This document shows positions 33,112-41,919 of a stretch of DNA of 64,000 nt, piece after piece. A program made the position numbers and the translations under genes. Position 1 is the first letter of the stretch; each line of letters starts with the position of its first letter. The notes beneath the pieces are model-generated. The model was given only the letters and a program-made list of their open reading frames with translations. It was not told where the DNA came from and made no database searches. The stretch lies in contig DDTO01000004.1 in NCBI GenBank assembly GCA_002344135.1, positions 110,473 to 174,472 of the forward strand. The letters run 5' to 3'. Source of the DNA: Chthonomonas sp. UBA2362. GTDB taxonomy: Bacteria > Armatimonadota > Fimbriimonadia > Fimbriimonadales > Fimbriimonadaceae.

Positions 33112-34581
33112 TTACGGCTGGACCGTGAGCACGACCTGGTAGCTCGTGCCCGATTCGGTTACCGTAATAGTGGCGGTCGAGTTGGCGGTCACGTTTCGAG
33201 CGTTGATCTCGAAGACGGCCGAGTTCGATCCGGCAGGGACGATCACGTTCGTGCTCAACAACTGGGCCACGTTCGAGTTCGACGTCTGGATCGTCACGGT
33301 GGTCGCCGAAGTTGCCGGAGTATTGAACTCTACGATCCCGAACAGGTTGTCGCCGCCCTTGACCGTGCTCTTCACTAGCGTGAGGGACTTCATCAGAGGC
33401 AGCACCGTCAAGCTCGTATTCTGAGTCTGGTTACCGACGCGGGCGCTGATGGTCGGTACCTTCGGAGTCGTCACTCGTCGAGAAGTGATGAGAAACTTGG
33501 CGGTCCGCTTTCCGGCAGCCACCGTTACGTTCGTGGGAACAGTGGCGGCGCTCGTATCGCTGCTCGTCAGCGTCACGACCGTTCCGCCGGATGGGGCTCG
33601 TTGCGAAAGGGTAACGAAGCCCGTCGTATGGATGAATCCCCCAGTTACCGTGCTCGGAACGATGTCTACGGAATCGATCGCGCCGGCCGAGGTGCCCGAG
33701 CCGAAGAGAAGGTAGTCGGAGGATCCGCCCTCGAGCCCTATCGGAGGCACGAACTCGGAGATGAAGGCTCCAGGGCTCGGGCCCGCGGGTCCGCGGTATC
33801 GCTTAACGTTGCCGTTGCCAGAACAGTTGACGTACAGGTTCGTGTCGGGGCCGAACTTGAGGCGGGAAGGAGCCGATCCCGCTCCGGTGTTGGAATAGAT
33901 CGAAAGGTAGGAGCCGGCCGAATTGTAGCGGACGATCCGGTTGTTCTCAGCGTCGCTGACGTACACGTTCGTAGAGGCGTCCCAGGTGATGCCGTTCGGG
34001 CGACGAAGTTGAGCGGTGCCGCCGTTGGCGATGAAGACGCGATCGAAGGACCCTCCCGAGTGATAGCGCTTCACGTTGCGTTCGTTCGTGTGATTCGGAG
34101 CCCAGTCGCAGATGTAAAGCTTGCCGTCCGGACCGATCTCCATCTCATAGGCTTCTTTCAGAGTTCCGCCCACCAGGTAGTTTCCGAGGTCTATTCCGGC
34201 GGGTGTGAAGCGTCGGACCTGGCTGCCGGTCAGCGCCCAGACGTTGCCGTCAGGGCCGATGAGGAGATCGGTACAGCCGGTGCAGGCGACGTTGAACGTG
34301 TTGTCGATCGCGCCGTTGGCGAGGGTGAATCGCAGGATCCGGCCGCTGGTCTTGTTCGCGACGTAGATGCGGCCCTGGCCGTCGATGGCGACGCCGAGGG
34401 GGCCGTTCAGGCCGACGGCGGCCGAGCCGATCGTGCGGGTGGCGACCCCGGTCGAAGCGTCGAACGCAAAGACTTTGTTGCGGGAGAAGCCGGTGACGTA
34501 AAGCTCGTTCTGCCCGAAGGCGAGTGCTGAGGCGAGTAGGGCCGTGAGGCCGAGCGCAATGCGGAATGGGTTCTTTTGCAT
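33112..34581 (-). CDS. Secreted NHL/Vgb-like beta-propeller with two Ig-like repeats
   Basis: A 489-aa exported protein. The signal peptide is at 1-23. About six NHL-type strands pairs follow, such as GPLGVAIDGQGRIYVAN, LLIGPDGNVWALT, MEIGPDGKLYICD and GITWDASTNVYVSD, forming a propeller. The C-terminal 190 residues are two copies of a roughly 90-residue beta-sandwich (pattern VTGG, then VTVAAGKRTAKFLI) that also occurs six times in the protein at the window end. AGGAAGGA precedes ATG 34581. Its role is likely extracellular binding; the ligand is unknown. Confidence 0.82.
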   Translation of the reverse strand: MQKNPFRIALGLTALLASALAFGQNELYVTGFSRNKVFAFDASTGVATRTIGSAAVGLNGPLGVAIDGQGRIYVANKTSGRILRFTLANGAIDNTFNVACTGCTDLLIGPDGNVWALTGSQVRRFTPAGIDLGNYLVGGTLKEAYEMEIGPDGKLYICDWAPNHTNERNVKRYHSGGSFDRVFIANGGTAQLRRPNGITWDASTNVYVSDAENNRIVRYNSAGSYLSIYSNTGAGSAPSRLKFGPDTNLYVNCSGNGNVKRYRGPAGPSPGAFISEFVPPIGLEGGSSDYLLFGSGTSAGAIDSVDIVPSTVTGGFIHTTGFVTLSQRAPSGGTVVTLTSSDTSAATVPTNVTVAAGKRTAKFLITSRRVTTPKVPTISARVGNQTQNTSLTVLPLMKSLTLVKSTVKGGDNLFGIVEFNTPATSATTVTIQTSNSNVAQLLSTNVIVPAGSNSAVFEINARNVTANSTATITVTESGTSYQVVLTVQP

Positions 34582-34766
34582 GATCCTTCCTTCTAGTTCT
34601 GAGAACGCGGCCGGCCTGCACCACCGCCGAGCCAAGTCGAGACGACCGTTCAGACCGGAATGATACTGCTTCGTTCCCGAGGGCTTAGGACCGATTGCCG
34701 GGTCGCGGAGTCGCAAACGGTCCCGCGAAGGATCGATTGCGCCTTTCGACCTACTCGCGAGACAGG

Positions 34767-35312
34767 CTATCGAGCGCAGGAGCAGGAGACGCAGCCGCAC
34801 CGGCATGAACAGATCGGCCGGGGCGTGGCGAAAACACGCTGCGTCGCCGTCCGGCCTTCGAAGCGCGGCACACCGACGGTTTTTTCGACACGAACGATCG
34901 TGAACGGCGAAGTCTGCACTTGGGCCAGGATCTGGCCCTGAAGAGGCCGCACCTCGACATACTTCACCACGAACTCGTTCGCCCGGGTTCGCTCGATGTC
35001 TTCGACATAGACGGAGTAACCCGCCGTCGGCTTCGAGCCGAGGGTCACTACGAGCAGGACTTCCTTCATCCAGTCGATGTCTTTCGGCGCCGTTTCCGCG
35101 CCCTGACCAGAAAGCTTGGCCCAGAAGGTCTGCCACTCCGCTTCGTTGTTAACTACTTGGGTCGTGGCCTTATCGATGCTGCAGTAATCGCCGGAGAGGT
35201 AGGTTCGCCACTTTATCGGATTCTCGAAGCGGCCGAACTGGGCGAACGAGCCAGCCGCGATCGCCAAGATCGCGCCAAGGACGACCAGAAGTGCGCCATA
35301 TCCATGCTTCAT
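34767..35312 (-). CDS. Exported PrcB-domain-like protein with Cys-rich tail
   Basis: A 181-aa protein with an N-terminal signal or anchor (LLVVLGAILAIAAGSFA). The core WMKEVLLVVTLGSKPTAGYSVY followed by VEDIERTR matches the PrcB C-terminal domain (protease complex inhibitor family of Treponema). The last 16 residues are unusual, CSCRCGCVSCSCAR, with seven cysteines; this suggests metal binding or disulfides. Relation to any nearby protease is not shown. An S41 protease lies 30 kb away. Confidence 0.72.
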   Translation of the reverse strand: MKHGYGALLVVLGAILAIAAGSFAQFGRFENPIKWRTYLSGDYCSIDKATTQVVNNEAEWQTFWAKLSGQGAETAPKDIDWMKEVLLVVTLGSKPTAGYSVYVEDIERTRANEFVVKYVEVRPLQGQILAQVQTSPFTIVRVEKTVGVPRFEGRTATQRVFATPRPICSCRCGCVSCSCAR

Positions 35313-35447
35313 GCCCCTTAGACGCCGGGAGCGCAGGGCGGGATACGGCTAATTGCCAGGGAACCGCGCCGCCGGAGAGACCACAGAATCCGTAGACAAG
35401 GAGAAGCCTCGGCATCCTCGGCCGGGCAATGAAACCAAGGAGTAACT

Positions 35448-36413
35448 ATGTCGGACAAGAAAGTCATTGCAGTTGTCGGCGCGACCGGCGCCCAAGGAGG
35501 CGGTCTCGTGAGCGCCATTCTCGAGGACCCGAGCGCCGAGTTCGCTGTGCGAGCTCTCACTCGCAATCCGGAATCACCGAAGGCCAAGGAACTCGCAGCC
35601 AAGGGTGTCGAAGTCGTTGCCGCCGACTTGGACGACGTTCAAAGCCTAGAGCGGGCCTTTGCCGGTGCTTACGGCGTCTTCGGCGTCACCAACTTTTGGG
35701 AGCACTTCTCCCCCGAAACCGAGCTCGCACAGGCGCGCAACATGGCTCAAGCGGCCAAGACCGCCGATGTGAGGCACTTCGTATGGTCGACGCTGGAGGA
35801 CACTCGTGCTCTCGTGCCTCTCGACAGCGACGCCATGCCGACCCTCATGGGCAAATACAAGGTCCCGCACTTCGACGCCAAGGGTGAGGCCGATGGATTC
35901 TTCCGCGAATTCGGCGTTCCGACGACCTTCCTGCTGACCTCGTTCTACTGGGACAATCTGATCCACTTCGGGATGAGTCCGCAGCCCGGGCCCGATGGCG
36001 TTTTGACCATTGCCTTCCCGATGGACGAGGCAAAGCTGCCAGGAATCGCCGCCGAAGATATTGGCCGATGCGCTTACGGCATCTTCAAGGCCGGGGAAGG
36101 TTACATCGGCAAGACAGTCGGCATCGCGGGTGACCACTTGAGCGGGCCCGAAATGGCGGTTGCCTTATCGAAGGCTCTCGGCAAGCCGGTTCGTTTCTAT
36201 GCCATCTCACCCGACGCCTATCGCGCACTCGGATTCCCCGGCGCCGACGACTTAGGGAATATGTTTCAGTTCAAGCGCGACTTCAACGAGCAATTCATGG
36301 CAGCACGGAGCCTGGAAACGACACGCAGCCTCTATCCCGCGACGCTCACATTCGAGTTATGGCTCGGCAAGTACGCCGGGCAGATTCCGATGCCCGAAGC
36401 CGTCGGCACCTAA
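35448..36413 (+). CDS. NmrA-like NAD(P)-binding protein
   Basis: A 321-aa atypical short-chain dehydrogenase of the NmrA/HSCARG type. The Rossmann loop VVGATGAQGGG is at residues 8-18, followed by VRALTRNPES and VVAADLDDVQSL. The FVWSTLEDTR stretch replaces the usual YxxxK catalytic motif, so it is more likely a redox sensor or non-classical reductase than a standard dehydrogenase. AAGGAG precedes ATG 35448. Its partner or target is unknown. Confidence 0.9.
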   Translation: MSDKKVIAVVGATGAQGGGLVSAILEDPSAEFAVRALTRNPESPKAKELAAKGVEVVAADLDDVQSLERAFAGAYGVFGVTNFWEHFSPETELAQARNMAQAAKTADVRHFVWSTLEDTRALVPLDSDAMPTLMGKYKVPHFDAKGEADGFFREFGVPTTFLLTSFYWDNLIHFGMSPQPGPDGVLTIAFPMDEAKLPGIAAEDIGRCAYGIFKAGEGYIGKTVGIAGDHLSGPEMAVALSKALGKPVRFYAISPDAYRALGFPGADDLGNMFQFKRDFNEQFMAARSLETTRSLYPATLTFELWLGKYAGQIPMPEAVGT

Positions 36414-36421
36414 ACGCGTGC

Positions 36422-36427
36422 TACGCT
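36422..36427 (+). promoter_or_regulatory. TANNNT box, 7 bases before ATG 36435
   Basis: TACGCT, seven bases, then ATG 36435. It lies right after the NmrA-like stop. Confidence 0.4.
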
Positions 36428-36434
36428 AGCGAGC

Positions 36435-36920
36435 ATGATGATGCTCGCTTCCGTTGCACTCTCGTTCGCCTTGCAGCAGGGCCAGGAGCTGGACGCCATA
36501 GTGCACAAGCTTTATGGCGTGATCTCCGGCCCGGCTGGCAAGAAACGAGACTGGGACGCCTTTCGTACGATGTTCGCCCCTGACGCGAGAATGCGCGTCG
36601 CGGTGAAGCGAGAAGGGAAGTCCGGGCTGGTCACGCTCACACCCGACGATTACGTTGTGCGTTCCGGTCCGATGCTGGAGGAACGCGGCTTCTTCGAGAG
36701 GGAGATTGCGCGGAAGGTCCTGTCCTATGGCGGCCTCGTGCATGTCTGGTCGACCTACGAGTCGCGCTGGAAGGAGGACGACACCAAGCCCTTCGACCGG
36801 GGGATCAACTCGATTCAGCTCGTGAACATCGACGGGACATGGAAGATCGTCGCCATCGCCTGGGCGAGCGAATCGTCGGCGGGGCCCATTCCCAGCGAGT
36901 TCCTGAAACCAGGCCAGTAG
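36435..36920 (+). CDS. Exported NTF2/SnoaL-like protein
   Basis: A 161-aa protein with a short signal peptide (MMMLASVALSFAL). The order helix-strands is that of NTF2-like folds: DAIVHKLYGVIS, WDAFRTMFAPDARM, a long insertion, VHVWSTYESRW and INSIQLVNIDGTWKIVAIAWASE. Such folds are enzymes or ligand-binding modules; no catalytic residues can be chosen. It starts 21 bases after the NmrA-like gene but seems to carry its own TACGCT box. Confidence 0.72.
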   Translation: MMMLASVALSFALQQGQELDAIVHKLYGVISGPAGKKRDWDAFRTMFAPDARMRVAVKREGKSGLVTLTPDDYVVRSGPMLEERGFFEREIARKVLSYGGLVHVWSTYESRWKEDDTKPFDRGINSIQLVNIDGTWKIVAIAWASESSAGPIPSEFLKPGQ

Positions 36921-36929
36921 TCGCCTCTA

Positions 36930-37301
36930 CTATGGCTCCATTTGGACCTTGTACGATCGCCGCAGTATCGCCCACATCGCGAGGGTGACGAAGGTGAAGG
37001 TGACGATCGCCACCAAGACCATCCCGTAGTGGATGGTTACCGCGCCGGCTTGCCGTGCCGCCTCCGCGCTCTCGTACGGTCCGCCCGGCGAGCCTTCTTT
37101 GATCACCCAGTGCAGGCTGGAAAGGTCGGCCCCACCGAGCGCGATGGTTGCAAGCGGAAGCAGGATATCCTTGACGATGAGGGTGACCAGGCCCATGACC
37201 GCCATCCCCATCGCCATCCCGACTCCCATTCCGACCAGCGGAGTGCCCCAGACGAACTTGCGGAACGATTTTGGACCGGTAGATTCCATATCCATCGACA
37301 T
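36930..37301 (-). CDS. Divergent MscL-like membrane protein
   Basis: A 123-aa protein with two membrane helices. FRKFVWGTPLVGMGVGMAMGMAVMGLV with KDILLPLATIALGG corresponds to the first helix and the loop of the large mechanosensitive channel MscL (typical motif KEF...DIIMPPIG), and YGMVLVAIVTFTFVTLAMWAIL to the second. The glycine pattern is looser than in true MscL and the C-terminal helix is missing, so function as a tension-gated channel is plausible, not proven. The start is uncertain among three nearby ATGs. Confidence 0.6.
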   Translation of the reverse strand: MSMDMESTGPKSFRKFVWGTPLVGMGVGMAMGMAVMGLVTLIVKDILLPLATIALGGADLSSLHWVIKEGSPGGPYESAEAARQAGAVTIHYGMVLVAIVTFTFVTLAMWAILRRSYKVQMEP

Positions 37302-37357
37302 GAGGACGAGCGGGCGATGGTGAGGGGAGCGGAAAGGGCAGTGGGGCATAATCGGCC

Positions 37358-38089
37358 ATGACCGCCGTACTCGTCGCCGCGCTCATCGGACAAGGGCAAT
37401 GGAAGCCGATCTTCAACGGCAAGAACCTCGATGGCTGGACGCCGAAGATCAAGGGCTACGACCTCGGGGTCAACTTTGCCGACACCTTTCGGGTGGAAGG
37501 CGGCGTGCTGCGGGTCTCTTATGATGGATACGTCGGAAAGTTCGATGGCCGATTCGGCCACCTCTTTTACGATCGTCCGGTCCAAGACTTCCGGCTTCGT
37601 CTGGAGTATCGCTTCGTGGGCGAGCAACTGCCCGACGGCCCTTCCTGGGCCTGGCGCAATAGCGGCGTGATGATCTTTGGCCAGGACCCGAAGACGATGG
37701 CCAAGGACCAGGATTTCCCGGTCTCGTGCGAGGTTCAGCTTCTGGGTGGAGCGGCCGAGGGCGATCGATCGACGGCGAACGTCTGCACTCCGGGCACCCA
37801 CGTCGTGATCGACTCGAAGCTCGTCACTCAGCACTGCAATAACTCGTCATCGCCGACGTTTCGCGGCGACCAGTGGGTGAAGCTGGAGGTCGAGGCGATC
37901 GGCGGAAAGATAACGCACCGGGTGAACGGCCAAGTGGTCTTCCGCTACGAGGGCATTCAGTACGATGAGAATGACTCTCTCGCCCAGAAGCTGATGAAGG
38001 GCGACAAGGCGATTTCGAAGGGCACGATTTCTCTGCAATCCGAGAGCCATCCCGTGGAGTTTCGCCGGGTCGAGCTGATGGCTCTCTAG
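37358..38089 (+). CDS. DUF1080 (3-keto-disaccharide hydrolase) family protein
   Basis: A 243-aa, probably exported, beta-sandwich protein. The opening WKPIFNGKNLDGW is the DUF1080 signature. YRFVGEQLPDGPSWAWRNSGVMI and LQSESHPVEFRRVEL match the core and the closing strands. The family has a concanavalin-like fold and some members hydrolyse 3-keto sugars. CATAAT, five bases before ATG 37358, resembles the leaderless boxes of other genes. Confidence 0.88.
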   Translation: MTAVLVAALIGQGQWKPIFNGKNLDGWTPKIKGYDLGVNFADTFRVEGGVLRVSYDGYVGKFDGRFGHLFYDRPVQDFRLRLEYRFVGEQLPDGPSWAWRNSGVMIFGQDPKTMAKDQDFPVSCEVQLLGGAAEGDRSTANVCTPGTHVVIDSKLVTQHCNNSSSPTFRGDQWVKLEVEAIGGKITHRVNGQVVFRYEGIQYDENDSLAQKLMKGDKAISKGTISLQSESHPVEFRRVELMAL

Positions 38090-38108
38090 ACCCACCTCGA
38101 AAAAGTGC

Positions 38109-38137
38109 TTGGCAAGTCACTATTCCCGGCGTACAAT
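38109..38137 (+). promoter_or_regulatory. Sigma-70-type promoter of the C39-like dockerin gene
   Basis: TTGGCA (38109-38114), a 17-base spacer and TACAAT (38132-38137). The leader of about 40 bases contains GGAGG eight bases before ATG 38185, so this gene is a normal leadered one. Confidence 0.8.
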
Positions 38138-38184
38138 ATCTAGAGCGCTTCGTTCAGGTCGTTTCCATCCGACGGAGGTACGGA

Positions 38185-40779
38185 ATGTTTCGGTCTTTGC
38201 TTATCGGCGCAGTTTTTGCGCTGGCATCGTTAGGTATTGCGGCGGATCAGGAGGGGGTCACCTTTCACAACCTGGATTCGGAGGGCGCGCTGAACGCGGC
38301 GGCCAATGGCGTCGGCACGTACACCGCTGCGGGGGGATACGATCTCGGAATCGTCCGCGTGGACGGGTGGGTTCAGAAACTCCGGCCAGATACCAAGGCT
38401 TCGGAACTGAGAATCCGGGTCAAGCATCCAAATGGAACTTCGCAGGTGCTGGCACCTTTTACTTTCTCCAACTTTGGCACCTGTCTCTATTACAGCTTCT
38501 TCTACATCGTTCCGGGCGCGAACCCGGTGGGGGAGTGGGAGTTCCGCTGCTACGAGAGCAACGACAACGCGGGCGGAGTAGATGCGCGATGGACGAGCCT
38601 GACCGTCACTTTCACCGACACCCGGGTGCCGCCGAGTGAAGACTTGGGGACGCTCACGTTGGGTATGCGCGAAGTGAACTTCAACTGTGCGGCAGGAGAA
38701 GTGAAATGGTATCGGTTCCGCCTTCCCGCGGCCAGCGATGCGGCTCGCTTTCTAGACATCGATACCGAAGGCACGACGACCTTTGGAGCGAGCAACGACA
38801 CCGAGTTGGCACTCTTCGGATCGGATCGCGAGGGGTTACTGATCGCGACCGATGACGACAGCGGTACCGGTTTACGGAGTCAATTGACCTTCGGAGCGCC
38901 GGCAGACTCGAGGGCGGCAGCCGGCGTGGGAGGGGCAGCCTACAACGGCCGCCACGGAAACTTGGACAGCGGACGCACCTACCTCCTCGCCGTTGCAGGC
39001 TACAACCTCAACCCGTCGAACGGATGGACAGTCCCCACGACCTCCACCGCGACTGGAAACATCAGGGTGAGGCTCAAACTGGGCATCCAAGAGGTCGGGT
39101 TCTCCTACATCGACTCGGGAAACCCGACTGGATTGCCCGACATCACCCAGAAGAACGAAGCGGTTTGTGCAGCGGCTGCCGCCACGAACGCGCTTTGGGA
39201 ATGGAGCAATCACCCACCGTTCAACTCGAAGTTGAACGCGATTCTCGGGCACCGGAACATGAACAACTTCGCCGTGAACTGGGGCGCGGACTCCAGTAGC
39301 GCGGTCGAAGGTTTGGCGACAAAAATCTACGGGCCGCTGGCTAGCGGCACTCGATCAGGAGGGTCGGACACGGCAAAGGCTATCGAGCAGCACGCAATCA
39401 ACAATGGGCAGGCTTACCATAAGACGAAGCACCCCAACGGCCTGAGCGTGGAAGTCTTGCTCAATGCGAAGGCCTCGTACAGTCGTGTGGACGGGCTGGT
39501 TCGGGATGCAGCGCGCAACGCCCTGCTGTCTATCAGCTGGTATCGCGCGAACGGGGACCGACTCCAGAAGTGCGATGGCTCGGAGTACCGGCACGCGGTG
39601 ACGCTCGTCGGGATGGACCGGACGAGGCGAATTCTGGGTATCTCGAACCCCTGGGGCGACCACGCTGCCGCTGGCGACCCCAATCCTCCGGTGAGCACCA
39701 CCTACTACGACAAGTACACGCTCGATGTAGCCGAAGCTACGACCAACGATCGCGTCGTCCTCAAGCGAAGCGGTGCGGGAAACTCTGCCTTCGTTTCGAG
39801 CTTCGATCGACCCGATGCGACCGCAGATTCTATCCGTGTGTTTCGCATCTTCGAACTCAAACGCGGGCCATGCCCGACCGTGATGGGGGAAATCTCCGGT
39901 GGGGGACCGCAGACTTTGTCCTTCGTGGCGGAGAACCTCGACGAGCCGGACCCGATGTACAGCGTGTACCTGTTCTTCGATGCTCCTGGCCTCTCGATGG
40001 CCTCTCTGGCAACATCGGCGCAGGTGTGGCTGCTTCTAAATCTTCCGACCTGGAACGTCCAGGTGCTCGATCCCAATAGCGGGCCGGAACGCGAGTTGTT
40101 TTCGGTCGACATCGCCGAGGATCCCAGCCAAGAGCCCGACTACTGGATCGAGGACTGGCAGAACACATCGCAGGGCCTCCACTTCTACACGACGACAGAC
40201 CCCCTAACGCTGGGGACTTCGCGTCAGTTCGTGTTCTCAAGCTCCACGGTTCTCTCGCCGCAGGCGTGGAACGGAGTGTACGCGCTGGCGAGCGCGGATC
40301 GGGATCACGCTTTCTTCGGAATGACGGGGGTGGGAGCGCAGTCGCTCGGCGGTGATATCACGCTTCAGGATCACTTCGACCCAACAGTAGTGCCGATCGA
40401 CGTGGAGGTACGCGATTCTGGTACGTTCACTGTGCGTCAGCAAATGTACGTCAACGTGGACGAAGCGGGTAACTTCGCCTTTCCGCTCACCGTCGCGCCG
40501 GGTGTGTACGATATCTCGTTTAAGGCATCCCACTGGCTACGCCGCACGGTCTATGGCCACACGTGGGGCTCGCCTATCTCGGTGGCCCTGCTGAACGGAG
40601 ACGTGAACGGGGACAACGAGGTGACAATCGGAGACTTCGCACTCCTGGCCTCAAGTTTCGGAACGAGCATCGGAGATCCGAACTGGAATCCCGAGGCCGA
40701 CCTGAACGGAGACGAGTCGGTCGACATCGGCGACTTCGCCATCTTGTCGATGAACTTCGGTCTCTGGGGTGACGAGTAG
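38185..40779 (+). CDS. Secreted C39-like peptidase with dockerin-like tail
   Basis: An 864-aa exported protein. The signal peptide is at 1-19. Next is a P-like beta domain (about 25-150), then a prepeptidase-like domain (WYRFRLP to LAVAGYN, about 170-285). Then comes a papain-like domain: C328 in NEAVCAAAAATN, H470 in YRHAVTLVG and N488 in ISNPWGD form a likely triad, as in C39-type peptidases. A beta domain and a C-terminal pair of Ca-loop repeats (GDVNGDNEVTIGDFALL and DLNGDESVDIGDFAIL, from about residue 804) follow. It has its own promoter. The target is unknown; no cohesin gene is in the window. Confidence 0.82.
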   Translation: MFRSLLIGAVFALASLGIAADQEGVTFHNLDSEGALNAAANGVGTYTAAGGYDLGIVRVDGWVQKLRPDTKASELRIRVKHPNGTSQVLAPFTFSNFGTCLYYSFFYIVPGANPVGEWEFRCYESNDNAGGVDARWTSLTVTFTDTRVPPSEDLGTLTLGMREVNFNCAAGEVKWYRFRLPAASDAARFLDIDTEGTTTFGASNDTELALFGSDREGLLIATDDDSGTGLRSQLTFGAPADSRAAAGVGGAAYNGRHGNLDSGRTYLLAVAGYNLNPSNGWTVPTTSTATGNIRVRLKLGIQEVGFSYIDSGNPTGLPDITQKNEAVCAAAAATNALWEWSNHPPFNSKLNAILGHRNMNNFAVNWGADSSSAVEGLATKIYGPLASGTRSGGSDTAKAIEQHAINNGQAYHKTKHPNGLSVEVLLNAKASYSRVDGLVRDAARNALLSISWYRANGDRLQKCDGSEYRHAVTLVGMDRTRRILGISNPWGDHAAAGDPNPPVSTTYYDKYTLDVAEATTNDRVVLKRSGAGNSAFVSSFDRPDATADSIRVFRIFELKRGPCPTVMGEISGGGPQTLSFVAENLDEPDPMYSVYLFFDAPGLSMASLATSAQVWLLLNLPTWNVQVLDPNSGPERELFSVDIAEDPSQEPDYWIEDWQNTSQGLHFYTTTDPLTLGTSRQFVFSSSTVLSPQAWNGVYALASADRDHAFFGMTGVGAQSLGGDITLQDHFDPTVVPIDVEVRDSGTFTVRQQMYVNVDEAGNFAFPLTVAPGVYDISFKASHWLRRTVYGHTWGSPISVALLNGDVNGDNEVTIGDFALLASSFGTSIGDPNWNPEADLNGDESVDIGDFAILSMNFGLWGDE

Positions 40780-40796
40780 GCGATGGAACGGGCTAA

Positions 40797-40819
40797 GCCC
40801 CGGGGCGCCGCCCCGGGGC
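40797..40819. terminator. GC-only hairpin between convergent genes
   Basis: Two copies of GCCCCGGGGC (40797-40806 and 40810-40819) around GCC form a strong stem between convergent stops. No T-run follows, so it may act with Rho, or as an mRNA 3' stabiliser. Confidence 0.45.
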
Positions 40820-40826
40820 AGCAGTC

Positions 40827-41393
40827 TTACTTGTCGTCGACTTTGTGAGCCTTGGGCGTTACGGCCTTGCTTGCATGAGATGCAGCGTGCTTCTTGGCGT
40901 CTTTCTCCATTGCGGGGAGGCATCCGCCGCAGCAGATGTAGTATCGCACTCCCTCGACGTCCTGGAACGCGGCGGCGCTGTGGTGGCTCTCGATGGTTTC
41001 ACCGGAGACCGGGCAGACGAGGACTTCCTTCTTGGGCAGGGTTCCGAAACTCTTCGGATTCTTATCGAAGGTCGCCTTGTTCGCCTCGGACTCGAAGGGG
41101 AACACGATGCCGGCGTACGTGGCGAAGGCCTTGGCTTCCTTGGCTTCGAGGCGTTTCCGGCTGACGGGATCGAACAGATAGATGCCCGCGTTCTTGCCCT
41201 TTAGCTTCGGGCTGGCGAGGATCTTGGCCGGGTCGCCGCTGAACGCGGCGTCGCATCCCGCGCAACAGAAGGCGAACAGCGCGCCGTTGTATTCGATCCG
41301 AGGACCTGACATGTTGGCCGCCTCACCCATGACCGGGCAGACGAGTTGGGGCTGGTTCGAGAGCAGAGCGAAGGCGATGATCTGAGTAAGCAT
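40827..41393 (-). CDS. Exported YHS/TRASH-like double metal-binding protein
   Basis: A 188-aa protein with a short N-terminal signal (LTQIIAFALLS). It carries two related Cys motifs: CPVMGE with FAFCCAGCDAAF, and CPVSGETIES with YYICCGGCLPAM. Each has an early Cys and a later CCxGC, the layout of YHS and TRASH metal-binding modules. The tail is Lys/His-rich (KKHAASHASK). Beside a CopA/CopZ pair, a copper-binding or metal-sequestering role is likely but inferred. An AGAGG ribosome-binding site precedes the ATG. Confidence 0.75.
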   Translation of the reverse strand: MLTQIIAFALLSNQPQLVCPVMGEAANMSGPRIEYNGALFAFCCAGCDAAFSGDPAKILASPKLKGKNAGIYLFDPVSRKRLEAKEAKAFATYAGIVFPFESEANKATFDKNPKSFGTLPKKEVLVCPVSGETIESHHSAAAFQDVEGVRYYICCGGCLPAMEKDAKKHAASHASKAVTPKAHKVDDK

Positions 41394-41517
41394 GTTGAAT
41401 ACCTCTTTCTAGTAATACGGACGGTTCCTGGTCGATTATGGCGCGAGAGGGCCACTGGGGCAAGAATCTGGGCTATTCTTAACTCGCCGACCCGGAAGGG
41501 TCGAGGAGGTACAGCCA

Positions 41518-41916
41518 ATGAGATCTCTGCGTTTGATCGTCGTCATCCTAAGCCTGTTCATGGTAGCCATGGCGCCGGCGGGTATGCGGCTCGATCCACC
41601 GAAATCGCCGACTCTAAGACTCGGCCCCAATCTCATCTACGCCTGTCCGAAGTGCGAAATGGCTTCGACGAAGTCAGGGAAGTGCCCGGGATGCAAGGCC
41701 GACCTTATCGAGATTCACGGCACCTTCGTTTACACGTGCGCCAAATGCAAGACGACCGCGGACAAGGCCGGGAACTGCCCCAAATGCGGCAAGTTCATGG
41801 CAAAGGCCGTGCAGACTTACACCTGCGCGAAGTGCCATACGAGCGCTACGAAGGCAGGCAAGTGCCCCAAGTGCGGGAAGTTCATGGCCAAGAAAGTGCT
41901 TCCGATGATGAAGTGA
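41518..41916 (+). CDS. Exported protein with three CxxC zinc-ribbon-like repeats
   Basis: A 132-aa protein with a signal peptide at 1-22, then three copies of YxCxKC, ten residues, CPxC (first CPKCEMASTKSGKCPGC, then TCAKCKTTADKAGNCPKC, then TCAKCHTSATKAGKCPKC). Each copy has four cysteines, as in heavy-metal-binding ribbons found next to copper pumps. A strong AGGAGG precedes ATG 41518. It is convergent with copA, three bases between stops. I infer an extracytoplasmic metal-binding role. Confidence 0.75.
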   Translation: MRSLRLIVVILSLFMVAMAPAGMRLDPPKSPTLRLGPNLIYACPKCEMASTKSGKCPGCKADLIEIHGTFVYTCAKCKTTADKAGNCPKCGKFMAKAVQTYTCAKCHTSATKAGKCPKCGKFMAKKVLPMMK

Positions 41917-41919
41917 CCT

